Source: Dehalococcoidia bacterium
GTDB lineage: Bacteria; Chloroflexota; Dehalococcoidia; GIF9; AB-539-J10
Reading direction: 5' to 3'
NCBI GenBank assembly: GCA_016930935.1
Contig: JAFGFT010000004.1
Location: 47,844 to 111,843 of the forward strand
Length of the DNA stretch: 64,000 bases
Numbering within the stretch: the first letter of the stretch is position 1; each line of letters begins with the position of its first letter. Below the pieces are notes generated by a model. The model was not told the origin of the DNA and did not search any database. It saw nothing but the letters and a program-made list of their open reading frames with translations. The position numbers and the translations under genes are program-made. Below, piece by piece: positions 1-9,400 of this stretch.

Positions 1-336
1 GCGCTGTGCCTCATGCTCATCGCGCGTAAGAATCACACTGCTTCCGCATGGACGGCCTGGATACCCGTGGCGAACCTCAGATTGATGTGTGTGATTGGGA
101 AGTCTCCCCCGGTGTGTTTTCTGGGACTGTTCGTGCCACTCGTTGCGCTGGCTGTGGGCCTGCTGGTCTGGATGCCGTTGTGGATTCTCGTGTGGGCATG
201 TATCTGGGCGCTGGCGTGGGCTGTGGCGTGGGCGCGAATCTCTTTCGCACGCGGGAGGCAGAGCGCTTTTGGTCTGCTTATCGTAGTTCCAGTAATCAAT
301 CTGGCCATGCTGGGAAGCCTCGCGTTTGGAGACTAG
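1..336 (+). CDS. Small multi-pass membrane protein (DUF5684-like), 5' truncated by window edge
   Basis: Open frame runs from the window start (ALCLMLIARKNHTASAWTAWIPVANLRLM...VVPVINLAMLGSLAFGD); repeated AW.AWIPVANL / VVPVINL pattern and hydrophobic helices. Confidence 0.5.
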   Translation, partial: ALCLMLIARKNHTASAWTAWIPVANLRLMCVIGKSPPVCFLGLFVPLVALAVGLLVWMPLWILVWACIWALAWAVAWARISFARGRQSAFGLLIVVPVINLAMLGSLAFGD

Positions 337-375
337 TCGCAATCGCGCGGCTCTACCCAGCTGAAGGCCATGGCG

Positions 376-1041
376 CTAGGCGCTGACAGTGTGCTTCGAG
401 ATGATTGGCTCGAGCATGGCCTTGGGCATCGCTCCGAGCTTCTGGTCTACCAGCTTTCCGTCTTTGAAGATCAGGATAGTCGGGATTGACTGAATCTGGA
501 ATCTTCTGGCGGTTGCGGGGTTCTTGTCCACATCGAGTTTGCCGAACGTCACCTTTCCGGCGAAATCCTTCGCCAGTTCGTCGATAACGGGCGCTACCAT
601 TCTGCAGGGACCGCACCATACGGCCCAGCAGTCAACGACCATCACGCTATTCGCGTTCACCACGGTGTCGAACGTACTGTCGGTCAACTCCAAGACTGTG
701 CCTGTTGCTGTCTGTTCGTCTTCTTTGGCCATCGTTCTTCGTTCCTCCATTGCTATTGTGCCGTCCTGCCCCTCAACGAAATCCCAGTCCAACTCGGGCC
801 ACTTGAAAGACTGGCGCAGCTTGTCTCTTGCAAACTTCAGCGCTGTGAATCTCTTCTCAGCCTCATACCCCTTCAGCGTCTCAAGGAGAACTGCTGCGTC
901 AAGTTCGTTCTGGTAGAAGGCCTTGAGGAGAGTGTCTACCTGGGCTTCTTCATCTGCCAGAATCCGTTCCTCATCTGACAGACTGCCCACGCTCTGCAGT
1001 CTTTCTCGTATCCTTGGTGATAGACCATCAAGTGATTCCAT
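376..1041 (-). CDS. Thioredoxin with N-terminal extension (alternative internal start at 732)
   Basis: WCGPC active site in VDCWAVWCGPCRMVAPVIDELAKDF, IQSIPTILIFKDGK; ORF is open upstream to MESLDG. Confidence 0.8.
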   Translation of the reverse strand: MESLDGLSPRIRERLQSVGSLSDEERILADEEAQVDTLLKAFYQNELDAAVLLETLKGYEAEKRFTALKFARDKLRQSFKWPELDWDFVEGQDGTIAMEERRTMAKEDEQTATGTVLELTDSTFDTVVNANSVMVVDCWAVWCGPCRMVAPVIDELAKDFAGKVTFGKLDVDKNPATARRFQIQSIPTILIFKDGKLVDQKLGAMPKAMLEPIISKHTVSA

Positions 1042-1093
1042 CACGTCGTGCCTCCCATGTGTAGTATCGGACGCTTTCGCTGAGTGCTTTGTC

Positions 1094-1192
1094 CAAGTGT
1101 AGGGTATGCGGGCTGTGTGCGGCGAATCACCACCGCGTACATCCTTCAAGTGTAGGTCATGCTTGCCGGTTGAGGCGAATCACCGCCCGGCG
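1094..1192. repeat. Two imperfect direct copies (~45 bp) of an intergenic repeat
   Basis: caagtgtaggGTATGCgggctgtgtgcGGCGAATCACCaccgcg (1094-1137) and caagtgtaggTCATGCttgccggttgaGGCGAATCACCgcccggcg (1147-1192). Confidence 0.6.
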
Positions 1193-2031
1193 CGAAGGGC
1201 ACGTGCCTTCTTGAAGCCTATGAATGAGAACACACCAGGGTCAACTCTCTCGATGCAGGCGAATGGGCGCATCTGTGAACCGGGTTTTCCCAGTTCAACG
1301 TCTCGCAGCGTCCACTCTGACTCCGGAATCGAGGGAGAGTTGTACACCTCCGGCATGAGTTCATGGGAGAGAAGATGTCGAATATCGTCAAGAGTGAAGA
1401 GTTTGCGGCCTCTCTGGCTCAGCACGAGGGCGGCAATGTAGGGTGCCCACTGTCGGACTGCGTATGTTTCAGCGAAGATAGCCTGTTCTTCGCTATCGGT
1501 GATGTACGCGCTGCCGAGGCGCTCTTTCGCTGCGGCAACAATATCCACTGATGCATCGGGCCCGGGCACAGACTCAAAAGCGGGAGGCAGCGGGTACGGC
1601 GCGTCGTGAGCGCCGTTTGGACCCGACTTGGGCTGGTGGGATGACTGTGAGCCAATCTCTCTCAGTCTTTCCATTACCCACAGTCTGGCAAGTGTCTGGG
1701 GTGATTCGTCGAGGTCTCGGGCGAGCCGCCGCAGTTGTTCAGCCCTGTTCGCTGGAATCTCTATGCGGAAGGTGACGGAGTCAGGACCGGATTGCTCTCC
1801 GGTGTCAGGATTGCGCCGTTGCGCCGATTCATCCGCGGGACCCGTTGAAGGCTCATTGTCCAGCATGCTCATGATACTGCGATACATGTACTGGTCGATG
1901 CCAGCCCCGTTTCCACGGCCAGGCGCCTGAGGTGGGTTCATCCCGGACATGGGACCCTGCGACTGGAAGGGGTCTGGCATGCCTTCGTAGTCACGGCGCG
2001 CAGGGCGACGACTCTTGCGTTTTTCAAACAT
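1180..2031 (-). CDS. Hypothetical protein with a possible ribbon-helix-helix-like segment
   Basis: Long ORF, VTFRIEIPANRAEQLRRLARDLDESPQTLARLWVMERLREIG resembles RHH-type segment; remainder unrecognised. Confidence 0.55.
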   Translation of the reverse strand: MFEKRKSRRPARRDYEGMPDPFQSQGPMSGMNPPQAPGRGNGAGIDQYMYRSIMSMLDNEPSTGPADESAQRRNPDTGEQSGPDSVTFRIEIPANRAEQLRRLARDLDESPQTLARLWVMERLREIGSQSSHQPKSGPNGAHDAPYPLPPAFESVPGPDASVDIVAAAKERLGSAYITDSEEQAIFAETYAVRQWAPYIAALVLSQRGRKLFTLDDIRHLLSHELMPEVYNSPSIPESEWTLRDVELGKPGSQMRPFACIERVDPGVFSFIGFKKARALRAGR

Positions 2032-2138
2032 AGCTTCTAGACCTTTCGACTATCACTACGACATGAAATATAGCAAACCCATTGCATTCCTCGCATGCGG
2101 CGTAGCCGCAATCGTCGCGGCCAGTCGATCGGGCGGGT

Positions 2139-3536
2139 TCATGCCGTCTCAGATGAGTGTATCCGTCCGCGGGCGAATGATGCAACGATTCCGGCAACGC
2201 AGGCCACTGTGCAGACGAGGAATGTGAGTCTGACTGCGGATACGAACTGGCCAATCGGTGTGGAGCCGACGGTAATCTCACCAACGAATGAACCTATGAT
2301 GAGGGTAGCCAGTGCCATGCTGAGTACCATTCCAATCTGCCGCATGGTTGCGAGCGTGGCGGATGCCAGTCCGTACTTCGGAGGTGGTACCGATGTCATG
2401 ACTGCGTTTGTGTTGGGTGATGAGAACAGTCCCACTCCAAGTCCGAACAGGAGAAGTGCCGCCACAACGTAGGAAATGGGGGTATTCGCCGCCAATCGTG
2501 ACATAAGAAGCAGGGAAAGGGCGCTCAGTCCCATGCCAGTGGAGGCAAGTATGCGTGGCTCAATCCTGTCCGAAAGCCTTCCTGCCAGAGGCGATACGAT
2601 GGCTTGTACCAGCGGCATGGAGACCAGTACCAGTCCTGCTCGTCCAGGGGACAGGCCTGATACAACCTGGAGGTAGAGGCTGAGGAGAAAGCTTGTCGCG
2701 AAAGTGGCGCTGTAGTTCAGCAGCGCGGCGATGTTGGACATGGCGAAGACGACGTTCGTCTTGAACAGGACGATGTCTACCAGCGGCATGTCGCTGCGAC
2801 GCTCGATGAGGATGAGAATGACGAGCGCGCCGAGACCGATGGCCATCAGTATGAAGCCCCTGCTTTCGGGCAGTTCAGTTGCTCCGTACATCAGACCAAG
2901 AAGGAAGACTGCATAGGCTGCAAGGCCTTTGAAGTCGAACTTCATGTCTGGAGAGGCCGGGCGCAGTCGCGGAAGCTTGTACCACGCGGCGAGTATGAGA
3001 GCGATTCCAAGAGGAATGTTCATGAAGAACAATGCCCGCCACCCGAAAGCCTCAGTCACGATACCGCCGATTGCGGGTCCGAGAGAAAGGCCGCCGTACA
3101 GTGCAGCGGCGTTTATTCCGAGCGCTCTTCCGCGTTCACCAGGGCCAAAGAAATCGCTCACTATAGCGATTGATGTGGCGGCGAGCATCGCTCCGCCGGC
3201 TCCCTGTACGGCCCTGGAGGCTATGAGCGTCGTGCCGGTGCCCGCGAGTGCAGCGAGCGTGGAGCCAACCACGTACGTTGCCACTCCGACTACCAGCAGG
3301 TCTTTTCGTCCTTTCATGTCGCCCACGCGACCAACTGGGACGAGAAGAATTGCAGAGGTAAGCAGGAACGAGGTTGCGACCCATGCCAATTGGACCGCAC
3401 TCATGTCAAGGTCTACGCCAATAGAAGGTAGAGCCACATTGACGGAGGAACCCATGAAGGGAAACAGGAAGGAGGCGGCGCAGGTTACCGCGAGAACGGC
3501 GCCCTTGTTTGACTCTGGGTTCCGCTGCGTGTTCAT
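2139..3536 (-). CDS. MFS transporter (drug/H+ antiporter, 14-TMS-like)
   Basis: VALPSIGVDLDMSAVQLAWVATSFLLTSAILLVPVGRVGDMKGRKDLLVVG signature and many TM segments. Confidence 0.85.
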   Translation of the reverse strand: MNTQRNPESNKGAVLAVTCAASFLFPFMGSSVNVALPSIGVDLDMSAVQLAWVATSFLLTSAILLVPVGRVGDMKGRKDLLVVGVATYVVGSTLAALAGTGTTLIASRAVQGAGGAMLAATSIAIVSDFFGPGERGRALGINAAALYGGLSLGPAIGGIVTEAFGWRALFFMNIPLGIALILAAWYKLPRLRPASPDMKFDFKGLAAYAVFLLGLMYGATELPESRGFILMAIGLGALVILILIERRSDMPLVDIVLFKTNVVFAMSNIAALLNYSATFATSFLLSLYLQVVSGLSPGRAGLVLVSMPLVQAIVSPLAGRLSDRIEPRILASTGMGLSALSLLLMSRLAANTPISYVVAALLLFGLGVGLFSSPNTNAVMTSVPPPKYGLASATLATMRQIGMVLSMALATLIIGSFVGEITVGSTPIGQFVSAVRLTFLVCTVACVAGIVASFARGRIHSSETA

Positions 3537-3812
3537 AGAGGGCCATTATAGCCTACGCGAGATGCTCTCCCTGATTCGTTGTGCGGATAGGAAATGGAGG
3601 TATGGGATGACCGTCGTTTTGGATGCGTTGTGTGGTGTGGACTACACTTCTGACCAGCGCCACGGTAAGACTGTGATGGATGTTGAGAGAAATCACCGGT
3701 GGATGGTGCGTAGTGCTGCCAGGGGGAGGGGTTTCCGGCTGCGGCGCGCCGACCGTGGAGGAAAGGGGGAATCTGAGTGACACCCGAAGTGCGGCCTGGG
3801 TCAGAGGACAGT

Positions 3813-5882
3813 GTGAAGCACAATCGTCTTCAATACGAATCAAGTCCATATCTCCTGCAACATGCTGGCAATCCTGTCGATTGGTATCCATGGTCGGAAG
3901 AGGCGTTCGAAAAGGCGCGGCGTGAGGACAAGCCTGTGTTCCTTTCCATTGGCTACTCATCCTGTCACTGGTGTCACGTCATGGAAGAGGAATCGTTCTC
4001 GCAGGCTGGCGTAGCGGAACTGCTCAATGCATCGTTTATACCGGTGAAGGTTGACCGTGAAGAGCGACCTGATGTTGACCAGGCATACATTGCTATGAGT
4101 CAGCGCATGACTGGAAGCGCAGGATGGCCGTTGAATGTCATTGCCACTCCGGAAGGGTGGCCGTTCTACATAGGTACCTATATACCAAAGGAATCGCGTC
4201 CGGGGATGATAGGGATGATAGACCTGCTGCCCGCTGTGGCTGGCTACTGGGTGGATGGGAACAAGCGTGATGAGTTGCTTGAGTCCGCGAAGAAAATCGT
4301 CGATGCGACGCAGGCCATGCTCACTCCCGAACGAGAAGGTACATTCGCACCCGAGGTGCATGCAAGAGCGGTTAAGGAACTCGCTGATGCATATGATTCA
4401 GTGAACGGGGGGTTCGGTGTTGCCCCCAAATTCCCTACGCCGACACGTCTCGCATACCTCTTGCGGAGTTGGCGCGAGACTGGAGATACGGCTTCACTTG
4501 AGATGATTACCGTCACGCTGGACCACATGCGGCACGGCGGCATATACGACCATGTGGGCTCGGGTTTTCACAGATACTCGGTGGACCAGTCATGGTCCGT
4601 GCCACACTTTGAGAAGATGCTCTATGACCAGGCGCAGCTTGCCGAAGTGTATGTGGATGCGTATCTCGCGACTGGAAATCAGGCGTACGCGGATACTGCG
4701 CGGGACGTGTTGAATTACGTGCTTCAGCGACTGACAGGTCCGAATGGTGCATTCTATGGCACTGAGGATGCCGATTCTGCAGGAAAGGAAGGCGTTTACT
4801 ATCTGTGGAGTGGGCGGCAGCTTGCGAGCGTTCTCAGCGAAATAGAGCTATCGGTGCTTCTGACTGCGGCGGGAATAATGCGTGATGACACGACAGGTGA
4901 TGAGGCACGCTTTGTGTTGGGCCTCGTGAATGGTACGGAGACCGTGGCTGCGGAGCTGGAGATGTCTGAACAGCAGGTGGAGACCAATCTCCGTTCAGCG
5001 CTCACGAGGCTGCGTGAGGAAAGGTTGAAGAGGGAACCACCAGGCCTGGACGATAAGATTTCCGCGGACTGGAACGGATTGGCCATTGCCGCGTTCGCGA
5101 AAGCGGGCAGGGCACTGGGAGCGCCCGACCTGATTGCGGCAGCGGAGCGGGCAGCCGCATTCGTGTTGAAGGAACTGGTTTCTGAAGAGGGACGCCTGCT
5201 CCACTCCTATCGGGATGGCGAAGCGTCGGTTCCCGGTATGCTTGAAGACTATGCGTTCATGGTCTACGGGCTGCTGGAACTCTACCAGGCGTCTCATCAA
5301 TACACGTATCTGCAATCAGCGGTCAAGCTCAATGCTGACATGCTCTCCTTGTTCTGGGACCAGGACAAGGGAGGTTTCTTTCAAACAGGTTCGGATGCCG
5401 AACAATTGGTGGTGCGTATCAAACCCTCGTTTGACGGTGCGCTGCCATCCGGCAATTCTGCGGCCTCTATGAATTGTGCGCGCATTGCACGGTTGACATC
5501 GGACCCGGAGATGGACGAGGTTGTAGACCGGTTGTTTGCATCCCTGTCTGTCCTCGTGGACCGGAGTCCAAGCCTGTATACGCACCTGCTGTTGGGTCAC
5601 AGGCTTCGGTACGGGGATGTGTTCGTCACGATAGTAGTGGGTGAAGCCGACGGAGAGGACACGAAGGCTTTGTTGAACGTACTTGACGGCGTATATGCAC
5701 CGGCAAACCTCGTTGTGTACGTGCCGACAGGAGAAGCACACGACGATCTGTTACAGATGGTGCCTGTTGCACGCAATCACTCTCTGCTGGACGGCCATGC
5801 GGGTGCGTATGTGTGCGACAGAGAGATGTGTGCTTCCCCGACGAGCAACCCTGAGGAATTGCGGGCGCTTCTGTTGAGATAG
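3813..5882 (+). CDS. Thioredoxin domain-containing protein, YyaL/SSP411 (DUF255) family
   Basis: [59 protein letters not shown]; start chosen at GTG near 3813 (ORF opens at 3777). Confidence 0.85.
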   Translation: MKHNRLQYESSPYLLQHAGNPVDWYPWSEEAFEKARREDKPVFLSIGYSSCHWCHVMEEESFSQAGVAELLNASFIPVKVDREERPDVDQAYIAMSQRMTGSAGWPLNVIATPEGWPFYIGTYIPKESRPGMIGMIDLLPAVAGYWVDGNKRDELLESAKKIVDATQAMLTPEREGTFAPEVHARAVKELADAYDSVNGGFGVAPKFPTPTRLAYLLRSWRETGDTASLEMITVTLDHMRHGGIYDHVGSGFHRYSVDQSWSVPHFEKMLYDQAQLAEVYVDAYLATGNQAYADTARDVLNYVLQRLTGPNGAFYGTEDADSAGKEGVYYLWSGRQLASVLSEIELSVLLTAAGIMRDDTTGDEARFVLGLVNGTETVAAELEMSEQQVETNLRSALTRLREERLKREPPGLDDKISADWNGLAIAAFAKAGRALGAPDLIAAAERAAAFVLKELVSEEGRLLHSYRDGEASVPGMLEDYAFMVYGLLELYQASHQYTYLQSAVKLNADMLSLFWDQDKGGFFQTGSDAEQLVVRIKPSFDGALPSGNSAASMNCARIARLTSDPEMDEVVDRLFASLSVLVDRSPSLYTHLLLGHRLRYGDVFVTIVVGEADGEDTKALLNVLDGVYAPANLVVYVPTGEAHDDLLQMVPVARNHSLLDGHAGAYVCDREMCASPTSNPEELRALLLR

Positions 5883-5930
5883 GGGAGTCTATCAACCGAT
5901 GGTTCTGGACAGGGCCGCAGAGGTGGAGTC

Positions 5931-6572
5931 CTACGTTGCGCCGGGTGTCTGTTCCGCGCATTCGGCGATGGTGGAGTGGATTGCTTCATCCGGAATGGCA
6001 CCGTGGCGCAGTATTGAGACGCTTTTGCCGTCTATCTTCACGACTGTCGACGGGAGTGCACCACCGGCTCGCCCTGCATCGAGGATGTAGTCAACGCTCT
6101 TGCCCAGCTGCTTGCGCACCTCGTCAGCGGTCATGCATGGGGCGGCACCTGTCAGATTCGCGCTCGTTCCCGTGATGGGGCCTCCGAACCGCTCGATGAG
6201 ACGAAGGCAGAACGGGTCGTCGGGAATCCGCAGTCCTACAAAACCGTCCTGTACCAGTGCAGAAGAGAGTGGAAGTCGGGCAGGGACGACAAGTGTGAGT
6301 GCGCCGGGCCAGAAACGTGTCGCGAGACAGAGGGCAATTGGACTCAGCTGCTGAGCGACTGCCGTAACTTGTGAGATGTCGGCAATCAGCAACGGGAGTG
6401 GCGAGTGTGGCGGTCTGCCTTTGATGTCGAAGACGCGATGTACCGCTGCTTCGTTCCGGGCGTCAGCCCCAAGGCCGTACACGGTGTCTGTGGGAAATGC
6501 CACCACGCCACCTTCTGCAAGAACGCGTGCAGCCTCGGTAACCTGGCGGACATAGCTGTTCGCCGTGAGCAT
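5931..6572 (-). CDS. tsaC: L-threonylcarbamoyladenylate synthase (Sua5/YrdC/YwlC family)
   Basis: GGVVAFPTDTVYGLGADARNEAAVHRVFDIKGRP and ITGTSANLTG motifs; start placed at MLTANS. Confidence 0.85.
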   Translation of the reverse strand: MLTANSYVRQVTEAARVLAEGGVVAFPTDTVYGLGADARNEAAVHRVFDIKGRPPHSPLPLLIADISQVTAVAQQLSPIALCLATRFWPGALTLVVPARLPLSSALVQDGFVGLRIPDDPFCLRLIERFGGPITGTSANLTGAAPCMTADEVRKQLGKSVDYILDAGRAGGALPSTVVKIDGKSVSILRHGAIPDEAIHSTIAECAEQTPGAT

Positions 6573-6914
6573 CCTTATCCACGTGCAGCACTGCATTGTC
6601 CTGTCGAGTGTAGCAAACGTGTGGTTGCGGGCCAAACGCCTTCTCAGATGGACTGGCGCGGAATCTGCAGGCGGGGGAGGTGGGGTCAGATATCTCTATG
6701 GCGACTGGCGTGTTGTCCATGAAGTGGGTGCTGCCTCTCTGTGTTGCGCGAGGATTGTCTATCGTGCAGAATCTCACGAGCGATTGCTGTGACGGTGCTG
6801 TGTCTGGCGGCGTGGCAGCGGCGCGAAGACGTTGCCCGGATGTCCCACGGAATACTTCTTTTGCAGCGTACCGCTGAGAACAGCGGTTGTGGTTCGTCTG
6901 GAAGGAGTGTCGCT

Positions 6915-7892
6915 ATGCAGACTATTCCCGTCAGCTCGAGTTTTGGTCATCGAAGCAACTACTGCTTTGACGCGAGTACACCGCCGGTACTGAAGGTCCA
7001 ACCGGGAGAGATGTTCGTTGCCGAGACGGAGGATTCCTACAACGGAGTGCTTCGCAAGAACCCCGGTTATCTGCAGCCGCGCGATATGGGCACGTATACC
7101 AAGCATGCGCCCTTCTGGTACAACCCTGTCTGTGGGCCGGTATATGTTGAAGGCGCGCATCGCGGTGACGTCCTCGCAGTGACGATTCATAACATAGACA
7201 AGATGTCAACGGGGAGCGTCGCCACTGTCCCCGGAGCTCATCATTTCACGGGCTTGCTGGGATGGGAGGAGACCGACGAGATGTACACGGCAATGATCGA
7301 GAACAGTGGGACAGAATCTGTGTTCACCTATGGTGAACACTCCTTTCGTTGGCGCCCTCAGCCGTTCATCGGGACAATTGCGACGGCCCCTGAACACGAG
7401 GTTCTGTCGAGTCTGACAACCAGCTTTGGCAGTGCGATGGGCTGCGGGGGAAATCTTGACAGCAACGTCGTTCGACCCGGAGCAACCGTCTATCTGCAAT
7501 GCTTGAATGAGGGGGGACTACTCTTCCTCGGAGATCTTCATGCGTCGCAGGGTGATGGTGAATTGTGTGGGGTAGCGAACGAGATTGCGGGGCGCGTCAC
7601 TCTGTCGTGCAACGTTGTGAAGAAGAAGAGATTGCGAAATGTCAGAGTTGATACGGGGCAATCGCTCGTCTCACTCTACTGCTATCGGCCGATAGAGAAG
7701 GGCTTTCAAGAGGCAGTGCGCGACATGATACTCTGGTTGGAGGAGGATTATGGCTTTTCACGCAGGGAGGCATACCTGCTGATAAGCATCTGCCCGGAGT
7801 TTCGATTGCGCACGTATCAGATGTGCAGCGGCCTGGGACGCCTCATGACGACGGTCGGAGCTGAATTTCCCAAGCACCTGTTGCCATCGTGA
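6915..7892 (+). CDS. Acetamidase/formamidase family protein
   Basis: ATG preceded by gaaggag; VQPGEMFVAETEDSYNG, GPVYVEGAHRGDVLAVTI, DLHASQGDGE motif. Confidence 0.8.
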   Translation: MQTIPVSSSFGHRSNYCFDASTPPVLKVQPGEMFVAETEDSYNGVLRKNPGYLQPRDMGTYTKHAPFWYNPVCGPVYVEGAHRGDVLAVTIHNIDKMSTGSVATVPGAHHFTGLLGWEETDEMYTAMIENSGTESVFTYGEHSFRWRPQPFIGTIATAPEHEVLSSLTTSFGSAMGCGGNLDSNVVRPGATVYLQCLNEGGLLFLGDLHASQGDGELCGVANEIAGRVTLSCNVVKKKRLRNVRVDTGQSLVSLYCYRPIEKGFQEAVRDMILWLEEDYGFSRREAYLLISICPEFRLRTYQMCSGLGRLMTTVGAEFPKHLLPS

Positions 7893-7935
7893 CAGAGTGA
7901 GTTCTGCCTGCGGCAGGCGATTGCGCACCCCCGGG

Positions 7936-8439
7936 CTATGCCGGCTCGACAATCTCCAGGAGTTCCAGGTGGAATATCAGCGTTTCTCCCGCCAGCGGGT
8001 GGTTGGCGTCGACGGTCACCGTTGTGTCCGTGAAATCCGTGATGATGCCCCGTACGGTGACATTGTCGCCTCGCAGGACCACGGTGGCTCCGAGGGCGAA
8101 CTCGGTGTCGGGTGGGAATTCGCTTGTGGGCAGGTGAAACACAAGGTCTTCCTGGAAGTCTCCGTAGGCGTCGTCAGAAGGAATCTCAACCGTCTTCGTC
8201 TCGCCCACCTGCATTCCCAGCACTGCATTCTCGAAGCCGGGGACTACCTTGCCCTGTCCAATCTGAAAGACGAGGGGGTCTTTCCCAACTGATGAATCGA
8301 ACTGTGTTCCATCAACGAGTTCGCCGGTATACTCGACACTTACGATGTCATTTACCTTGGCAACCGTCGGCGCGCATCCCAGGGCGCCTGCGAGAAGAAT
8401 CGCCACACATATGCCTGATACGAGAACCCTGTTCAACAA
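7936..8439 (-). CDS. FKBP-type peptidyl-prolyl isomerase (SlyD-like), probable lipoprotein
   Basis: Lipobox LLAGALGC; VSVEYTGELVDGTQFDSSVGKDPLVFQIGQGKVVPGFENAVLGMQVGETKTVEIP; TTG start. Confidence 0.85.
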   Translation of the reverse strand: MLNRVLVSGICVAILLAGALGCAPTVAKVNDIVSVEYTGELVDGTQFDSSVGKDPLVFQIGQGKVVPGFENAVLGMQVGETKTVEIPSDDAYGDFQEDLVFHLPTSEFPPDTEFALGATVVLRGDNVTVRGIITDFTDTTVTVDANHPLAGETLIFHLELLEIVEPA

Positions 8440-8569
8440 TTGTCTGCCCCTTGTAGTTACAGTCAGATTGTCATTCTATCACTCCCGGCGTGTATGGTGG
8501 ATGCTACCTGTGCTAACATGATTGGCGTAGCGTTGATGTACGACTGTCTGTCCCTTCGATTTCGCGGGT

Positions 8570-9400
8570 TTGGCCGCCATCATCTGTCGCACCACCATCA
8601 AGGGATTATCTGTGCGCTCTGATTTGGACCTTGCAGCAGAATCACTTCTTGCACACCGGCATGTCGTGTGTCTGACAGGCGCTGGCATGTCAGTCGAGAG
8701 TGGCATTCGGCCATTCAGAGGCCCTGGAGGCCTGTGGACGGAGAATGGTGAACCTCCTCTGGATGACTATCAGAGGTTCCTCGAAGACCCTGCAGGCTAC
8801 TGGCAGAAGGAGATGTATCCGACAGGCCAGATGGGAGAGTTGTATGCGGCTCTGCAGCGCGCGGTTCCCCATGCAGGTCACCGTGCTCTTGTCAGCCTTG
8901 AGCGGCAGGAAATTGTGAAGTTTCTCATCACTCAGAACATCGATGGTCTGCATCGTAAGGCGGGGAGTCGCAATATTGCCGAGATTCATGGCAACTACTC
9001 GTTGCTCCGCTGTGTGAGTTGTGGTAGAAGGTTTGAGAGAGAAGGATTTGCCGGTGCCGGTCTTCCCCCTTCTTGCCCCGAGTGCGGTGATATCGTGAAG
9101 AGTGACGTAGTGGTATTTGGAGAGCCCATCCCGCAGGACGTGGCTGCGGCGTGCATCGACCAGGTAGAATGCTCAGACTGCCTTCTGCTGGTTGGAACTT
9201 CAGGATACGTATATCCTGCAGCAGGTTTCCCTCACCATGTGAAGGCAAACGGGGGAACTGTCATCGAGATTGGTCCGCATGAGACGGACTTGACGGGAAT
9301 TTGTGACCTTTCGGTGCGCTTGACGGCTGCTGAAGCGTTGCCCATTATTGAGAGAACCGTGCGGGGAACAGGTCGTGTTCCCATGACTGATGCCGGTTGA
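8570..9400 (+). CDS. cobB: NAD-dependent protein deacylase (sirtuin)
   Basis: LTGAGMSVESGIRPFRGPGGLW, ITQNIDGLHRKAGSRNIAEIHG, Zn-binding CVSCGRRF...CPECGDI. Confidence 0.9.
   Translation: MAAIICRTTIKGLSVRSDLDLAAESLLAHRHVVCLTGAGMSVESGIRPFRGPGGLWTENGEPPLDDYQRFLEDPAGYWQKEMYPTGQMGELYAALQRAVPHAGHRALVSLERQEIVKFLITQNIDGLHRKAGSRNIAEIHGNYSLLRCVSCGRRFEREGFAGAGLPPSCPECGDIVKSDVVVFGEPIPQDVAAACIDQVECSDCLLLVGTSGYVYPAAGFPHHVKANGGTVIEIGPHETDLTGICDLSVRLTAAEALPIIERTVRGTGRVPMTDAG

Noticed and set aside
2063-2227. Small ORF MKYSKPIAFLACGVAAIVAASRSGG... resembling a signal peptide
   Set aside because: Overlaps the MFS 3' end on the opposite strand and lacks a continuing secreted domain; likely chance.
2929-3780. 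283-aa plus-strand ORF overlapping the MFS gene
   Set aside because: Mostly antisense to the MFS transporter; low-complexity Ser/Pro/Thr content typical of shadow ORFs.
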